Source: Candidatus Saccharibacteria bacterium UBA1944
GTDB taxonomy: Bacteria > Patescibacteriota > Saccharimonadia > Saccharimonadales > Saccharimonadaceae
Assembly (NCBI GenBank): GCA_002336935.1
Contig: DDEW01000012.1
Span: forward strand, 1 to 22,291
Reading direction: 5' to 3'
Length of the DNA: 22,291 nt
Part shown: positions 7,175-15,182 of the stretch, piece by piece
How the letters are laid out: each line of letters begins with the position of its first letter
Numbering within the stretch: the stretch's first letter is position 1
Position numbers and translations under genes: made by a program
Notes under the pieces: generated by a model
The model's database searches: none
What the model saw: the letters and a program-made list of their open reading frames with translations, nothing else
What the model was told of the DNA's origin: nothing

Positions 7175-7932
7175 TAGCAATCCCCCGCAGCGACAAACTT
7201 CACGCCACCACTATTAGCGGCATTCTTCGTCACCCGAACACCAGTGAGAGCCTGTGCAGACTTGATGAGCCCAGCAGGCTCCAAACACGCCTTGAAGTCT
7301 ACCGTAGGCTCTGCAGGCAAAACTGTGGAAGTAAGGACCTGGCTAGGGGTTCTATCCAGTGAGCTCATGACATACGTGTGGATAATCCCGCTCGTGGGCA
7401 TGCGGATAATCAAAATGGTAAACGTGCTGTCTCCAGCGGGATCACCTGTTGGCCGCACTAGCTTTGTACCCCACTCCATAGCGTACGACTCCACTTCACT
7501 CCCTTGGGTCAAGCCCGAGAGCCGCAGAATTTCAACATCAGTCTTGCCTATAAGCGCCGGGTCACTCGGTCTCAAATCAACCGATGCATAGACTGGTCGC
7601 GACTCTATAACGTGGCGCGTGCCGTTGCTATCAGTTTGCGTTTTTATTCCCGTAAGAACCCGGCCGACAATAAAGCAATCACTCGTTCCACGACCGTCAT
7701 CAGTCCCAACACCGGTACAAGGTTGGTTTTTTGCTCGAGTATTACTCACGTTCACCGTGCTATTATACTGCCCCTGCAAGTAGCCAAGGAGCGAGGTTGA
7801 AGCATCTCTGTAACGCTCTTGGTTGATACTATTGCCAATACCAACGAGCATTACTGACATAATAAGCCCAGTTATCGCCAAAAAAAGGACAACTTCGATG
7901 ATCGTAAACCCACTCTTGCTACCCTTGTCCAT
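7174..7932 (-). CDS. Minor pilin, FimU/GspH-like
   Basis: This 252-aa protein has a canonical type III prepilin signal: MDKGSKSG, cleavage after G8, then FTIIE with Glu at +5 and a helix VVLFLAITGLIMSVM. The globular domain has four cysteines (QPCTG, SDCFIVG, KACLEP and a C-terminal GDC), so disulfides are likely. It is the first of the four minor pilin genes and lies 10 bp after pilD. The ATG at 7932 has no Shine-Dalgarno sequence, and TATAAT sits 9 nt upstream. It may therefore have its own near-leaderless transcript besides readthrough from pilD. Confidence 0.8.
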   Translation of the reverse strand: MDKGSKSGFTIIEVVLFLAITGLIMSVMLVGIGNSINQERYRDASTSLLGYLQGQYNSTVNVSNTRAKNQPCTGVGTDDGRGTSDCFIVGRVLTGIKTQTDSNGTRHVIESRPVYASVDLRPSDPALIGKTDVEILRLSGLTQGSEVESYAMEWGTKLVRPTGDPAGDSTFTILIIRMPTSGIIHTYVMSSLDRTPSQVLTSTVLPAEPTVDFKACLEPAGLIKSAQALTGVRVTKNAANSGGVKFVAAGDC

Positions 7933-7941
7933 ACTGCATTA

Positions 7942-7947
7942 ATTATA
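7942..7947 (-). promoter_or_regulatory. Possible -10 upstream of FimU/GspH-like gene
   Basis: TATAAT on the minus strand overlaps the pilD stop codon (TAA) and ends 9 nt before the next ATG, with no Shine-Dalgarno sequence between. No clear -35 is seen. Confidence 0.35.
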
Positions 7948-8833
7948 GCATAAGCTTTGTTATGATAGTGTTACTTGCCTGCATGCCCATTGTAACGAGT
8001 TGCCAGCCCCATAAGAATGAAACGACAGCTCCGACAATGAGAAAGGGGCCGAAGGGTATATGTTGCTTTCTGTGGAGGCGCTTCGTCAATGCCAGGGGTA
8101 TAAGCATAATGGATCCTAATAGGTTAGCTAAAAAGACTGCGAGAAATGCTAGCTCCCACCTGCCGAGCAAAAGAGCGAGCCCGACGCCAAGGATGCTATC
8201 TCCCAGTCCCGACCAGCCGGCAACTGAGAAAATAAAGTATAACCCCCCCATAATACCCAGCGCAAGCAATGGCGACCACAGCGGCACATCCGCATGCAGC
8301 CCCAATGCAAAACTTACGCTTATAAATACGATGCCTACCCCAATCAATGCAATATTTACCCCAAATGGAAGCAGTGACCACCGAGCATCGTAAGCGAAGA
8401 GCAAGGCCATCAGCACACAAGCGAGCAACCAAACCGCAAATGGCACAATCGCTACCATATTCGTGAACGGATAGGGCCATGCTATATACGACACCGCGAA
8501 TATCGCAGCCAAACCAATCTCGAGGAGTATTTCCATCTTGCCGATTGGTCTTTTGCAGTAGCGACACTTCCCTCTCAGAGTAAGCCAACTCACAATCGGT
8601 AAGAGGTCGTACCACGCAAGCGTATGATGACAATGAATGCATTCTGATCGATCTGTTGCCACAGGTTTAAGTAGTGGCTTAAGACGCCGAAGCTCTGCCT
8701 GATCGACACGTTCACCGGCAGCACTGTCCTCTACTAGCTGTTTTGCGCGAAGACGCCACACCTGTGCACCAACAAAACTCCCCAGCGTCGCCCCAATGAG
8801 TGAAAGGGCAACAATAACCATAGCGTCTTCCAT
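7943..8833 (-). CDS. pilD: Prepilin peptidase (leader peptidase / N-methyltransferase)
   Basis: This 296-aa polytopic membrane aspartic protease cleaves class III prepilin leaders before the Phe and, in family members, methylates the new N-terminus. The cytoplasmic zinc tetracysteine is present (C65, C68, C90, C93 as CxxC pairs). Both catalytic aspartates are seen: D149 in FAYDARWSLLP and D212 in GLGDSILG, the equivalent of the GxGD motif. The residues around D212 differ from the common GDxKL form. It lies between the major pilin and the minor pilins, its expected substrates. The start at 8833 has TATACT 7 nt upstream with an extended -10; GAGG is only 3 nt from ATG, too close for a good Shine-Dalgarno sequence. 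Confidence 0.95.
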   Translation of the reverse strand: MEDAMVIVALSLIGATLGSFVGAQVWRLRAKQLVEDSAAGERVDQAELRRLKPLLKPVATDRSECIHCHHTLAWYDLLPIVSWLTLRGKCRYCKRPIGKMEILLEIGLAAIFAVSYIAWPYPFTNMVAIVPFAVWLLACVLMALLFAYDARWSLLPFGVNIALIGVGIVFISVSFALGLHADVPLWSPLLALGIMGGLYFIFSVAGWSGLGDSILGVGLALLLGRWELAFLAVFLANLLGSIMLIPLALTKRLHRKQHIPFGPFLIVGAVVSFLWGWQLVTMGMQASNTIITKLML

Positions 8834-8840
8834 ACACCTC

Positions 8841-8849
8841 AGTATAGCA
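8841..8849 (-). promoter_or_regulatory. Extended -10 promoter of pilD (leaderless)
   Basis: On the minus strand TGC-TATACT is an extended -10 element (TGnTATAAT type) ending 7 nt before the pilD ATG. It lies directly downstream of the terminator that ends the major pilin transcript. Confidence 0.55.
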
Positions 8850-8877
8850 AAAGGTTACGCAGAAAGCGTAACCTTTT
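8849..8877. terminator. Intrinsic terminator between major pilin and pilD
   Basis: A 12-bp perfect stem (8849-8860 with 8866-8877) with loop AGAAA is flanked by A and T runs. On the minus strand it starts 21 bp after the pilin stop and ends in TTTT, so it would close the major pilin transcript. On the plus strand it has a T5 tail, but no gene reads into it from that side. Confidence 0.75.
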
Positions 8878-8897
8878 TGTTCTGTTCATCCTATTTG

Positions 8898-9410
8898 CTA
8901 TACGTCTTGGCAAACGGTTGAACCACCATTCTCGAGGCCCATAACGACCGCGGCTTGCTTTGGAGTACCACTAATGGCACCAGCACCAGTTGAGTCACAT
9001 TTAGCAGCAGTGTAGACTTGAATCCATGTCTTGTTTGCAACCCCGGCTGTAGCCGTTGTCGTACCAGAAGCAAGTGCGCCAACGCGGACATAGTATGAGT
9101 TATTCTCAAGCATGCCATCACTTGTCGTAGCAGTTACGCCGTCATACGCACCAGCAGTAGCAGCTGCGCCATCGGCGTATGTTGCTAACTGTGCACCTGT
9201 AGTTGGCTGTGCGCCACGCCGATTAGACTGATACGTTGTCACTGCAGAAGCGACCTTGCCTTGTACCGTTCGGCGAGCTTGATCACGCTGGTTGCGCTGC
9301 AAAGCAGGCAGTGCGATAAACACCATCAAGAATATAAGGGCTGCGATTGCAAGCACCAAAACAACCTCGATGATTGTAAATCCTTTTTGCTTTAGTTCTT
9401 GTTTGCTCAT
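8898..9410 (-). CDS. pilA: Type IV major pilin (PilA-like)
   Basis: This 170-aa prepilin has a short leader MSKQELKQKG cut after G10, and the mature protein begins FTIIE with Glu at +5. A long hydrophobic helix (VVLVLAIAALIFLMVFIALP) with a basic continuation (QRNQRDQARR) forms the fibre core. The head is rich in Ala, Gly and Thr, and two cysteines near the C-terminus (AAKC and STVC) probably close a D-region disulfide. It is called the major pilin because it follows pilC, has its own leader region and its own terminator, and is the simplest pilin of the locus. The ATG lies in a purine-rich context (GGTGGAAAAG) without a strong Shine-Dalgarno sequence. Confidence 0.88.
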   Translation of the reverse strand: MSKQELKQKGFTIIEVVLVLAIAALIFLMVFIALPALQRNQRDQARRTVQGKVASAVTTYQSNRRGAQPTTGAQLATYADGAAATAGAYDGVTATTSDGMLENNSYYVRVGALASGTTTATAGVANKTWIQVYTAAKCDSTGAGAISGTPKQAAVVMGLENGGSTVCQDV

Positions 9411-9455
9411 TGTAGTTCTTTTCCACCTTCCCTCTTAGAGCTTATTGCCTTGAGT

Positions 9456-9464
9456 ATTATCATA
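9456..9464 (-). promoter_or_regulatory. Possible promoter region of the major pilin
   Basis: The 85-bp gap between pilC and the pilin contains overlapping -10-like hexamers (TATGAT and GATAAT on the minus strand) and a TTGTAA at 9475-9480, though the spacing is not ideal. Unlike other promoters here it would leave a leader of about 40 nt. A separate promoter for the abundant fibre subunit is plausible. Confidence 0.3.
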
Positions 9465-9495
9465 GCGCATACGGTTACAAAATGTCTAGTATTTT

Positions 9496-10704
9496 TTAAC
9501 GGATACCACCTACCAAGCTATAGATAGGGAACAAAATAGCCCCCACCATCCCACCGGCAAATACGGCCATTACAACCATAAGCAGCGGCTCAATTGCAGT
9601 AGAGATTGCCTTGATTTCTTCGTCAAGTTCATCCTCAAACACTTGGGCGGTCTTCCCCATCATTTCGTCGATCTTGCCGGACTGTTCACCAATTTTAATC
9701 ATTTGTGGCACCATCGGCAATATATAATCTTCCGGCTGCAACGAACTACTGAGTGCTTTACCACCTTTCACCTTTTCTGCAGCACGATCGATACTTTTAC
9801 TAATAATGACGTTATTGGTGCTTTCGCTACTAATACGCAGCATATCGAGCATGGCGACACCAGTCGAAAGAAGTGTTTGCCCAGTACGCGTAAACCGTGC
9901 CATATAGAGTTTTCTGAACATACCTTTAAAGAGTGGGACATTCAGCTTCATCGTGTCTTTAAAGCGTGTTCCATTCTCGGTTTTGAAATATTGCATAACA
10001 AAGTAAATAACAATGCCGATGACAATGATTGTAATATACCAGTAGTGAATAATGAAGTTTGCCATGGCAATCATGACAGCAGTCAGGAAAGGAAGCTTTT
10101 TATGCATGTCATCGTAGAGCTTTGCAACCTGAGGAACAACCGCTATCAACATAAAGGTCATGACTCCAAGAATCACAAACAATACAATAGCTGGGTATAT
10201 CATTGCACCCCTGATTTTGCCAAGCATTGCGGCATCCTTTTCCTTTTGGGTTGCAACACGCTTCAAGGCATCATCGAGCGTACCAGATGCCTCACCAGCA
10301 GCGACAAGTGCCAAGACAATTTTGTCGAATACCTGAGGGTGCTTACCAAATGAATCTGACAATGTGCGACCGCCCTCAATGTCAGCAATAATTTCTTCAA
10401 CCACACGCTGCATTTGCTTGTTTTGTGTTTGTTCCAACACCGTATGCATGCTCTGCGCTAGGGGCAAGCCTGCGCCGATGAGCGTCGAGAGTTGGCGCAT
10501 AAAGATAATTTTATCCTTAGCGGTAATTCGCCCTGATAACTTAGAAATAATTGAGGCGTTCTCATCAATTTCTTTAATTTTGAGCGGCATCATACCTTGC
10601 TCAATGAGCACCTTAGCTGCCATCGATTCAGAGTCAGCCTGAACCATCGACTTAACGACTTGGCTGCTCGCCTTGTCTCGTGCTTCGTAGGTAAATTTCT
10701 TCAC
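9496..10704 (-). CDS. pilC: Type IV pilus inner-membrane platform protein PilC
   Basis: This 402-aa protein of the GspF/PilC family forms the membrane platform that the motor ATPases turn. Two T2SSF domains are visible (about 65-190 and 270-395), each with the family pattern around GAGLPLAQSM / STGVAMLDML and GEASGTLDDAL / GEQSGKIDEMM. Hydrophobic helices follow at about 170-190, 215-237 and 375-397. The start is a GTG at 10704, three bases after the pilT stop, with GAGGGGG overlapping that stop as Shine-Dalgarno sequence. This gives tight coupling to pilT. Confidence 0.96.
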   Translation of the reverse strand: MKKFTYEARDKASSQVVKSMVQADSESMAAKVLIEQGMMPLKIKEIDENASIISKLSGRITAKDKIIFMRQLSTLIGAGLPLAQSMHTVLEQTQNKQMQRVVEEIIADIEGGRTLSDSFGKHPQVFDKIVLALVAAGEASGTLDDALKRVATQKEKDAAMLGKIRGAMIYPAIVLFVILGVMTFMLIAVVPQVAKLYDDMHKKLPFLTAVMIAMANFIIHYWYITIIVIGIVIYFVMQYFKTENGTRFKDTMKLNVPLFKGMFRKLYMARFTRTGQTLLSTGVAMLDMLRISSESTNNVIISKSIDRAAEKVKGGKALSSSLQPEDYILPMVPQMIKIGEQSGKIDEMMGKTAQVFEDELDEEIKAISTAIEPLLMVVMAVFAGGMVGAILFPIYSLVGGIR

Positions 10705-10707
10705 GCG

Positions 10708-11775
10708 CTACCCCCTCATCAACCGTTCAAATTCCGTCAAGTCAACAGCAAACTCTCTTGCACTATCGTAGGTGACTGTCCCACTCTGGACCAAACTAAC
10801 GAGCGTACGGTCCATCGTTTGCATGCCCTGATCGGCACCGGTTTGGATAATCGCATCCAATTGGTGGCTCTTACCTTCGCGAATCACGTTACGGACTGCA
10901 GGGTTAGCAATCAGAACTTCTGCAGCAACCACACGCCCACCGCCAATTGCTGGCACAAGGCGCTGACTACAAATTGCCATGAGGATATTTGCTAATTGCG
11001 CACGAATCTGCGGCTGTTGGTGGGGCGGGAATACGTCAATCATACGATCAATACTCTGTGCAGCAGAGTTAGTGTGCAACGTAGCGAACACCAAGTGTCC
11101 CGTTTCGGCAATCGTAATCGCCGCACTAATGGTTTCTAGGTCACGCATCTCACCAATCAGGACCACGTCCGGGTCCTGACGCAGGCTTGAGCGCAACGCC
11201 GCTGAGAATGAGTAAGTATCGTAGTGGACTTCCCGTTGTACGACAACGGATCGTTTTGATTTGTGCGTAAATTCGATTGGATCTTCAATAGTAATGATGT
11301 GTTGTGCTTTTTCACTATTGATTTTGTCGACGAGTGCAGCGAGCGTTGTTGACTTACCGCTACCAGTTGGACCTGTTACCAGCACCAATCCGCGTGGATA
11401 ATCAGCAAACGACAGCACCACTTGTGGCATCCCTAGTTCGGTGACTGATTTTATTTCGTTCGGGATAAGGCGTAGGGCTGCAGCCAAGTTGCCGCGCTCA
11501 TGAAAGGCATTCACACGGAAGCGCCCAAGTACACCAAATGCAAAGCTGAAGTCAAATTCCTTGTCTTTCAACAGAATTTGCTGCTGATCTTGATCGAGGA
11601 TGGCGAAAATAAGGGTTTCAACTTGCTGTTCATCAAGGGGATTGAAGCCTGCAACAGGAGTCAAGGAGCCGTCAATACGCAACATAGGAGGAAGCCCAAC
11701 TTGAATGTGCAGGTCGCTGGCGCGCTTCTTAACGACTTCTTCTAGTAGTATTTCAATTCGTAATTCTGGCTGCAT
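10708..11775 (-). CDS. pilT: Type IV pilus retraction ATPase PilT
   Basis: This 355-aa hexameric ATPase powers pilus retraction and twitching. Motifs are Walker A GPTGSGKS (135-142), the acidic box ITIEDPIE, Walker B DPDVVLIGEM (201-210) and the His box FATLHTNSA. The C-terminal segment with VRNVIREGK and QTMDRTLVSLV is typical of PilT rather than PilB. It lacks the N-terminal MshEN domain, in line with its short length. The ATG at 11775 follows GGGGGG, 9 bp after the pilB stop. Confidence 0.96.
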   Translation of the reverse strand: MQPELRIEILLEEVVKKRASDLHIQVGLPPMLRIDGSLTPVAGFNPLDEQQVETLIFAILDQDQQQILLKDKEFDFSFAFGVLGRFRVNAFHERGNLAAALRLIPNEIKSVTELGMPQVVLSFADYPRGLVLVTGPTGSGKSTTLAALVDKINSEKAQHIITIEDPIEFTHKSKRSVVVQREVHYDTYSFSAALRSSLRQDPDVVLIGEMRDLETISAAITIAETGHLVFATLHTNSAAQSIDRMIDVFPPHQQPQIRAQLANILMAICSQRLVPAIGGGRVVAAEVLIANPAVRNVIREGKSHQLDAIIQTGADQGMQTMDRTLVSLVQSGTVTYDSAREFAVDLTEFERLMRG

Positions 11776-11784
11776 ATTCCCCCC

Positions 11785-13548
11785 TTATGCCGTATCTGAC
11801 GTGACCCTATTAACTTCTTCTAGCGTGGTGATGCCCTGCAGAGCCTTCAGGTACCCGTCTTGCCGCATTGTTATCATCCCCTGTTCGATTGCCTTGCGTT
11901 GAATTGCTGCACTTGTTGCCCGTTCAACAATCATTTTTTGGATTTCTTCGGACACATCCATCACCTCATACAATCCCGCACGGCCCGAATAGCCACGTGG
12001 CGTTGACGGCGTATCATGCCCCTTCACTAAAGTATAAGCGGTTTGGTTTGCTAGTGGCAAGTCCTTGTAGCCTAAATCTGCTGAAATCTGAGCAACTTCT
12101 TCTTTGGTTTTAGGCAACAAGTGGCCAACATTTTCGAGAATACTCTTGGTTTCGAGCGGGCTTGACCAGTAGGCATCGCGCTTAGGAGCCACACGACGCA
12201 CGAGCCGCTGGCCGATAATAGTGTTCACCGTACTCGCAATTAAGAACGGTTCTATTTCCATGTCGAGCAGACGCGGCAGCACCCCGGCAGCACTGTTAGT
12301 GTGAAGGGTACTAAACACAAGGTGTCCGGTGAGGGCAGCCTGCACACCCAGGTTAGCCGTTTCAGCGTCACGCATCTCACCCACCATCACAACATCGGGG
12401 TCTTGGCGCAAAATAGAACGTAAGCCACTGGCAAATGTTAAACCCACTTCGGCATTCACTTGAATCTGGTTCACCCCGTCCATCTTATACTCTACCGGGT
12501 CCTCAAGTGTCACAATATTAATGGTGTCGTCCTTAATCTCTTTAATAAGCGCGTACAAGCTTGTTGATTTACCGCTACCTGTTGGTCCAGAGGTAAGTAC
12601 CATCCCATTCGGACGTTTAACACCCTTACGAATAGCCCTAAGGGCTCGACCAGCGTAACCCATTTCTTCAAGATCAAAGCTATTGCCTGTTTTGTCGAGC
12701 AGACGAATCACCACTTGCTCACCCCATACTACGGGGCTTATCGCAATACGAAGATCGACTTCTTTATTACCCACCTTAACTGCAAACTGACCATCTTGCG
12801 GTGTACGATGTTCGTCAATTTTGAGGTTGGACAAAATTTTTATACGGCTCACCAGCGCTGGCTCAATACTCTTTGGCAGTTGCATTACTTCCCGAAGCAC
12901 GCCATCGATTCGACAACGAATTTTGAGTGCTTTTTCAAGTGGCTCAATGTGGATATCACTGGCACGAGATTTTACTGCGTATTCTAGGATTGTACTTAAT
13001 GCGCGGCTAATTGGCGAATCCTGAACAATTGTCTTAATATCACTGCTTGCTTCGGCAGCAGCCTCACTCTGAGATACCTGCGCTGCAACATCGACGCTTG
13101 AGAGGTCTGTTTTGTACTGGTCGAGGACATGTCGCACCCCCGCCTCAGAAGCCATGAACACCTTTAACGGTCGTTGAATGCGGTTTGCCAAATAGTCTAC
13201 AGCTTGGACGTTGTTAGCGTCAATCATAGCCACTGCCAAACGATTCTGCACCTCTGCCAGCGGCACCGCCATAAAGCGTTCAGCAATGTCGCTCGGCAAT
13301 AGCGATAGAATAGATTGGTCAATAATTGTGCTTGTCAAGTTAACATAGGGCACTCCGGAAACTTGAGCGATGGCGTGTGTCATAAGCTCGAGATCGATAA
13401 CTGATGTTTCCGTCAAAACTGTCAGTAATGGCTTGCCGCTTTTCGTCGATTCAGCAGTAGCAGTCGCGATAGCATCAGCGCTAACCAAGCCCTCTTCTTG
13501 AAGGAGCTTGATGAGTTTCTGCTGTATGTCATCGGTCATCAATGCCAT
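11785..13548 (-). CDS. pilB: Type IV pilus extension ATPase PilB
   Basis: This 587-aa ATPase drives pilus assembly. An N-terminal MshEN-like domain (about 1-150) with the repeated helix and VPLAEVQNRLAVAMID pattern is followed by the GspE/PilB core. The core has the ASDIHIEP motif (about 196-203), RIDGVLRE, Walker A GPTGSGKS (321-328), Walker B DPDVVMVGEM (383-392) and the His box. The segment that usually holds the zinc tetracysteine (about 451-525) contains no cysteine; the whole protein has one (C212). The ATG at 13548 has AGGAGG 5 nt upstream, overlapping the stop of the preceding small gene. Confidence 0.96.
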   Translation of the reverse strand: MALMTDDIQQKLIKLLQEEGLVSADAIATATAESTKSGKPLLTVLTETSVIDLELMTHAIAQVSGVPYVNLTSTIIDQSILSLLPSDIAERFMAVPLAEVQNRLAVAMIDANNVQAVDYLANRIQRPLKVFMASEAGVRHVLDQYKTDLSSVDVAAQVSQSEAAAEASSDIKTIVQDSPISRALSTILEYAVKSRASDIHIEPLEKALKIRCRIDGVLREVMQLPKSIEPALVSRIKILSNLKIDEHRTPQDGQFAVKVGNKEVDLRIAISPVVWGEQVVIRLLDKTGNSFDLEEMGYAGRALRAIRKGVKRPNGMVLTSGPTGSGKSTSLYALIKEIKDDTINIVTLEDPVEYKMDGVNQIQVNAEVGLTFASGLRSILRQDPDVVMVGEMRDAETANLGVQAALTGHLVFSTLHTNSAAGVLPRLLDMEIEPFLIASTVNTIIGQRLVRRVAPKRDAYWSSPLETKSILENVGHLLPKTKEEVAQISADLGYKDLPLANQTAYTLVKGHDTPSTPRGYSGRAGLYEVMDVSEEIQKMIVERATSAAIQRKAIEQGMITMRQDGYLKALQGITTLEEVNRVTSDTA

Positions 13549-13557
13549 ACTAGCCTC

Positions 13558-13791
13558 CTATTGTGCAGCGCCTGACCCACCGATGACGGTTTGAACCGTA
13601 GGATTGATTGCGTCTTTATTAAATACGGCCGTATCAGGTTCATCTACCTGTGCCTCAATTTTCTCGGTGTGTGGCACGGCAACACCCTTGCTATCTACCT
13701 TGAGGAATGGAAGCTGACCAGCAACAAGAAATGCGATAAGCGCACACATGCTAGCAATTAGGATAATCATTGCAATATCACTTTTTTTCAT
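13558..13791 (-). CDS. 77-aa single-pass membrane protein in the PilP position
   Basis: I do not recognise this family. The protein has a short N-terminus, one transmembrane helix (about 6-27) and a 50-residue outer tail ending in NPTVQTVIGGSGAAQ. It has one cysteine, inside the helix, and no lipobox. It overlaps the end of pilO by 14 nt, and its stop forms part of the pilB Shine-Dalgarno sequence, so it is a real, coupled gene. It lies between pilO and pilB, next to where diderm loci carry the lipoprotein gene pilP, but no PilP similarity can be seen. A role in the PilMNO alignment complex is inference from position alone. Confidence 0.75.
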   Translation of the reverse strand: MKKSDIAMIILIASMCALIAFLVAGQLPFLKVDSKGVAVPHTEKIEAQVDEPDTAVFNKDAINPTVQTVIGGSGAAQ

Positions 13792-14455
13792 TTGGCGTCA
13801 CCGTTTCATTTGTTAATTGTGCAGTTTTACCAGACAAGAAGTAGGCATGGGCAGTTACGGTAAGTGTATACTTCGCATCAGTCTTCTCAAGGTTAAGCGT
13901 GTCAATATCAATCGTGCGGATTGAACGCTCCATTCGTGTTAACAAATCCTTGAGGGAATTTGCATCTGGCGATGAGACGGTTAGGCGGAATGGAATTGTC
14001 CCAAGTTCGTCGCTCGTGCCACTTGCGGTGCTGCTGCTTGCATCGATTGTCAGTCCTTCAACCTTAATCCCATTTGCCTCACCTAAAATCTTTTGTTGCA
14101 ATGATGAACCGAGCGCTAGCGTATTTAAATCAGCAGGCAATGCATCAAGAATTACCTGTAGGGGTCGGTCATCAGGACGAGCTTTGACAGAACTAAGCGC
14201 ACTACTCGTGCCAAGAACACGGACGTTCTCGACAAGCTCTTTGGCGGCTTTATTGTTATCGCGCAAGCGATTAGCCGTCCCCTCTGCAGCATTCGCCACT
14301 TTGGCACGAAAAGCAATTTGCTGAACCATAAAATAGCCAAACACTGCACAAATACCTACAACCGCCGAAGCAACCGCAATCCAAATGAACATCGTACGAT
14401 TAGAATTGGCAATGATTTGCCGTTTTTTCATTCCTACTTGTGGAGCACCAGTCAT
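13778..14455 (-). CDS. pilO: Type IV pilus assembly protein PilO
   Basis: This 225-aa bitopic membrane protein has a basic cytoplasmic tail, a transmembrane helix (about 22-45), a coiled-coil-like stretch (about 48-75) and an alpha/beta C-terminal domain with IPFRLTVSSPDANSLKDLL and TLTVTAHAYF, the ferredoxin-like pattern of PilO. It pairs with PilN in the alignment complex. ATG 14455 was chosen because GGAGGAG lies 7 nt upstream; the frame stays open to 14512 but would overlap pilN without a ribosome site. One base separates it from the pilN stop. Confidence 0.88.
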   Translation of the reverse strand: MTGAPQVGMKKRQIIANSNRTMFIWIAVASAVVGICAVFGYFMVQQIAFRAKVANAAEGTANRLRDNNKAAKELVENVRVLGTSSALSSVKARPDDRPLQVILDALPADLNTLALGSSLQQKILGEANGIKVEGLTIDASSSTASGTSDELGTIPFRLTVSSPDANSLKDLLTRMERSIRTIDIDTLNLEKTDAKYTLTVTAHAYFLSGKTAQLTNETVTPNEKK

Positions 14456-14456
14456 C

Positions 14457-15182
14457 TTACTTCTCCTCCTTTGCATCTGCCGCCTTTTGGCTAAACAAGG
14501 ACTCAGGGACACGAGTTCGCGAATCGGTTACATCAATCTGTCCTACTGGTGATACAATGCGCGAAAGCTTCCAGGTGTTATCAAACAAACCTGCTGGATA
14601 GGCAAATGACACCGAGAAGCGAAGCACCTTACTGCCGTCAGCGTTCTCACCATAGCTTGTCTCGCCAATTTGCACTTCTTCAGTGAGTGGTGACGTTTGA
14701 ACGGCATCATCTTGCCGATACTCAAGCTTGGTATTAAGGATGGTTTTACGGAATGTCTCAGTAGCAGCAAAGCCATTTTCTGCCGAACCCTCTAGGCGCA
14801 GCGTGTGCGCCTGTGGGTCAAGGAGGACGCTTGCAATCTTGACATTGTTGGGTGCAGCGGGGTTAATGGCCGAGATGATATCGAATAATCGCGAATCAAC
14901 TGTTTTTTTCTGGTGAATACTTGCTATCTTTGACATCTGGTTTTGAATCGTCAGTACATCATCAACATTTTCGATTTCCCTTAGTGAGGAGAATTCCTTT
15001 TTGATTGCGTCGCGCGCTATTCGCTCACGAAGTGCTTGTGCACCGTAGAAAAGCCCAAGTATAGCAAGAACACCTACCGCTGCAATGCTGATGATGATTG
15101 CAAAGGTAATAACAGTGTTGCGCATCTTCTGGGCGTGGATAAACTCCTGCTTAACATCAGGAACGAGGTTGATCTCAATCAT
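14457..15182 (-). CDS. pilN: Type IV pilus assembly protein PilN
   Basis: This 241-aa bitopic membrane protein begins MIEINLVPD, the conserved INLxP-type motif by which PilN's cytoplasmic tail docks into PilM. A transmembrane helix follows (about 24-47), then a helical stretch (about 52-95) and an alpha/beta domain. ATG 15182 overlaps the pilM stop as ATGA, so the two are translationally coupled. At 241 aa it is longer than many PilN proteins (about 180-200); the extra part lies at the C-terminus after FSVSFAYP. Confidence 0.9.
   Translation of the reverse strand: MIEINLVPDVKQEFIHAQKMRNTVITFAIIISIAAVGVLAILGLFYGAQALRERIARDAIKKEFSSLREIENVDDVLTIQNQMSKIASIHQKKTVDSRLFDIISAINPAAPNNVKIASVLLDPQAHTLRLEGSAENGFAATETFRKTILNTKLEYRQDDAVQTSPLTEEVQIGETSYGENADGSKVLRFSVSFAYPAGLFDNTWKLSRIVSPVGQIDVTDSRTRVPESLFSQKAADAKEEK

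Noticed and set aside
9474..9500. Imperfect 10-bp inverted repeat at the end of pilC as a terminator
   Set aside because: It is AT-only apart from its ends, has a mismatch and no T-tract on the minus strand after the stem.
9643..10353. Plus-strand open frame of 236 codons opposite pilC
   Set aside because: It is fully antisense to the well-supported pilC, has a low-complexity His/Asn/Cys-rich product and no ribosome site.
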